NCBI RefSeq assembly: GCF_000226315.1
Contig: NC_016026.1
Span: 1,364,001 to 1,428,000, forward strand
Reading direction: 5' to 3'
DNA from: Micavibrio aeruginosavorus ARL-13
Lineage (GTDB): Bacteria > Pseudomonadota > Alphaproteobacteria > Micavibrionales > Micavibrionaceae
Length of the DNA stretch: 64,000 nucleotides
The notes beneath the pieces were generated by a model that saw only the letters and a list, made by a program, of their open reading frames with translations, made no database searches and had not been told where the DNA came from. This document shows, piece after piece, positions 63,252 to 64,000 of this stretch (position 1 is its first letter; each line of letters opens with the position of its first letter). Position numbers and translations under genes: made by a program.

Positions 63252-64000
63252 TTATTCCAGCTCCGCCAGTTTCTCCGCGTTTTCCTCGGAGATCAGGGCG
63301 TCGATGAATTTGTCGAGGTCTTTGCCGCTTAAGACATCGTCCAGCGCATACAACGTCATATTGATGCGGTGGTCGGTGACCCGACCTTGGGGGAAGTTAT
63401 AGGTGCGGATACGTTCGGACCGGTCGCCCGACCCCACCTGGGATTTCCGGTTGGCACTGCGTTCTTCGGCCTGTTTCCGCCATTGCGCTTCGTACAATTT
63501 GGACCGCAGCATTTTCATCGCCGTGTCGCGGTTCTTATGCTGGGACTTACCCTCCTGACATGCGGCCACGGTTCCGGTGGGAATATGGGTAATGCGGACC
63601 GCGCTTTCGGTCTTGTTGACGTGCTGGCCGCCCGCGCCCTGCGCCCGGTAGACGTCGATGCGCAGGTCTTTTTCATCAATGTGAATGTCGACATCTTCGG
63701 CCTCGGGCATCACGGCCACGGTGGCGGCGGATGTATGGATACGCCCCCCGGCTTCCGTCACCGGAATACGCTGGACCCGGTGGCCCCCGGATTCATATTT
63801 CAGGCGGGAAAACACATCGGACCCCTGCACCTCGACGATAATTTCCTTGTACCCGCCCAGGTCATTCTCGCTCATCTCGGCCACTTCAAAACGCCAGCCC
63901 CGTGTGGCGGCATAGCCCCGGTACATGGCAAACAGGTCGGCGGCGAACAAAGCGGCTTCGTCCCCCCCGGTCCCGGCCCGGATTTCCAGAATGGCGTTGC
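63252..64000 (-). CDS. prfA: Peptide chain release factor 1, C-terminal part
   Basis: Recognises UAA and UAG and triggers peptide release. The frame runs from the right edge of the window (5' end missing) to the stop at 63252, covering about 249 residues. Seen: [16 protein letters not shown], the stop-codon tripeptide in [17 protein letters not shown] (PVT, RF1-type rather than the SPF of RF2), and the catalytic [18 protein letters not shown] with the glutamine that PrmC methylates. It ends with [18 protein letters not shown]. Confidence 0.97.
   Translation of the reverse strand, partial: NAILEIRAGTGGDEAALFAADLFAMYRGYAATRGWRFEVAEMSENDLGGYKEIIVEVQGSDVFSRLKYESGGHRVQRIPVTEAGGRIHTSAATVAVMPEAEDVDIHIDEKDLRIDVYRAQGAGGQHVNKTESAVRITHIPTGTVAACQEGKSQHKNRDTAMKMLRSKLYEAQWRKQAEERSANRKSQVGSGDRSERIRTYNFPQGRVTDHRINMTLYALDDVLSGKDLDKFIDALISEENAEKLAELE

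Overview
The window looks like the chromosome of an alphaproteobacterium of moderately high G+C, probably from the Micavibrio/Bdellovibrio-like alphaproteobacterial predators. This taxonomic guess rests on gene content and protein style, not on a marker comparison. Alphaproteobacterial signs are the prfA-prmC-DUF4167-clpB order, the tig-clpP-lon-HU order, an Rsm22-type protein, split gcvPA/gcvPB and a nuoABCD order with separate nuoC and nuoD. Nearly all of the window is coding and looks like core chromosome; I see no prophage, integrase, transposase or CRISPR array.

Layout. 1-1.7 kb: the start of the complex I operon (nuoA-nuoB-nuoC-nuoD) on the minus strand, with a Fur-box-like palindrome upstream. 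1.9-5 kb: a large inverse autotransporter whose passenger is a parallel beta-helix. 5.1-10.1 kb: tRNA-Asp and three tandem paralogues that look like degenerate GGDEF-EAL proteins. 10.2-13.7 kb: alanine dehydrogenase, a large orphan protein and tRNA-Val. 13.8-21 kb: a proteostasis block (HU, lon, clpP, tig) without clpX, then tRNA-Leu, the NAD(P)H-hydrate repair enzyme and tRNA-His. 21.3-28 kb: glnA, an AT-rich lipoprotein gene, an exported protein with a thioesterase, parE and a glycine-zipper lipoprotein. 28-33.6 kb: an AsmA/YdbH-like protein, lptD and a DEAD-box helicase. 33.8-42.2 kb: two small paralogues, rsm22, kbl-tdh, an ankyrin-like gene, hmgA and a DUF4139 protein. 42.3-49.6 kb: a sodium/solute symporter, a secreted esterase and the glycine cleavage operon gcvT-gcvH-gcvPA-gcvPB. 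49.8-64 kb: an FMN reductase, a cold-shock protein plus RNA helicase pair, an NlpC/P60 peptidase convergent with a MurC/Mpl-like ligase, several small unknown genes, clpB, DUF4167, prmC, a small membrane protein and the 3' part of prfA.

How the genes fit together. Threonine can be converted to glycine and acetyl-CoA (tdh, kbl), and glycine can feed one-carbon metabolism (gcv). Alanine and tyrosine/phenylalanine breakdown (ald, hmgA) are also encoded, so amino-acid catabolism is well represented. Envelope genes (lptD, YdbH-like, NlpC/P60, MurC/Mpl-like, several lipoproteins, the inverse autotransporter) form a second theme, and proteostasis/RNA remodelling (lon, clpP, tig, clpB, HU, Csp, two RNA helicases) a third.

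The most unusual signals are: (i) a dispersed family of about 66-bp double-hairpin palindromes, seven copies, whose half-hairpins carry compensatory changes; two near-identical direct copies bracket a lone GIY-YIG nuclease gene inserted in the otherwise overlapping gcv operon; (ii) the tandem triplet of apparently inactive GGDEF-EAL proteins; (iii) a three-way-junction-like leader with a competing hairpin between the cold-shock gene and a DETD-box helicase gene; (iv) two related small proteins behind clpB, one with its ribosome binding site inside a hairpin.
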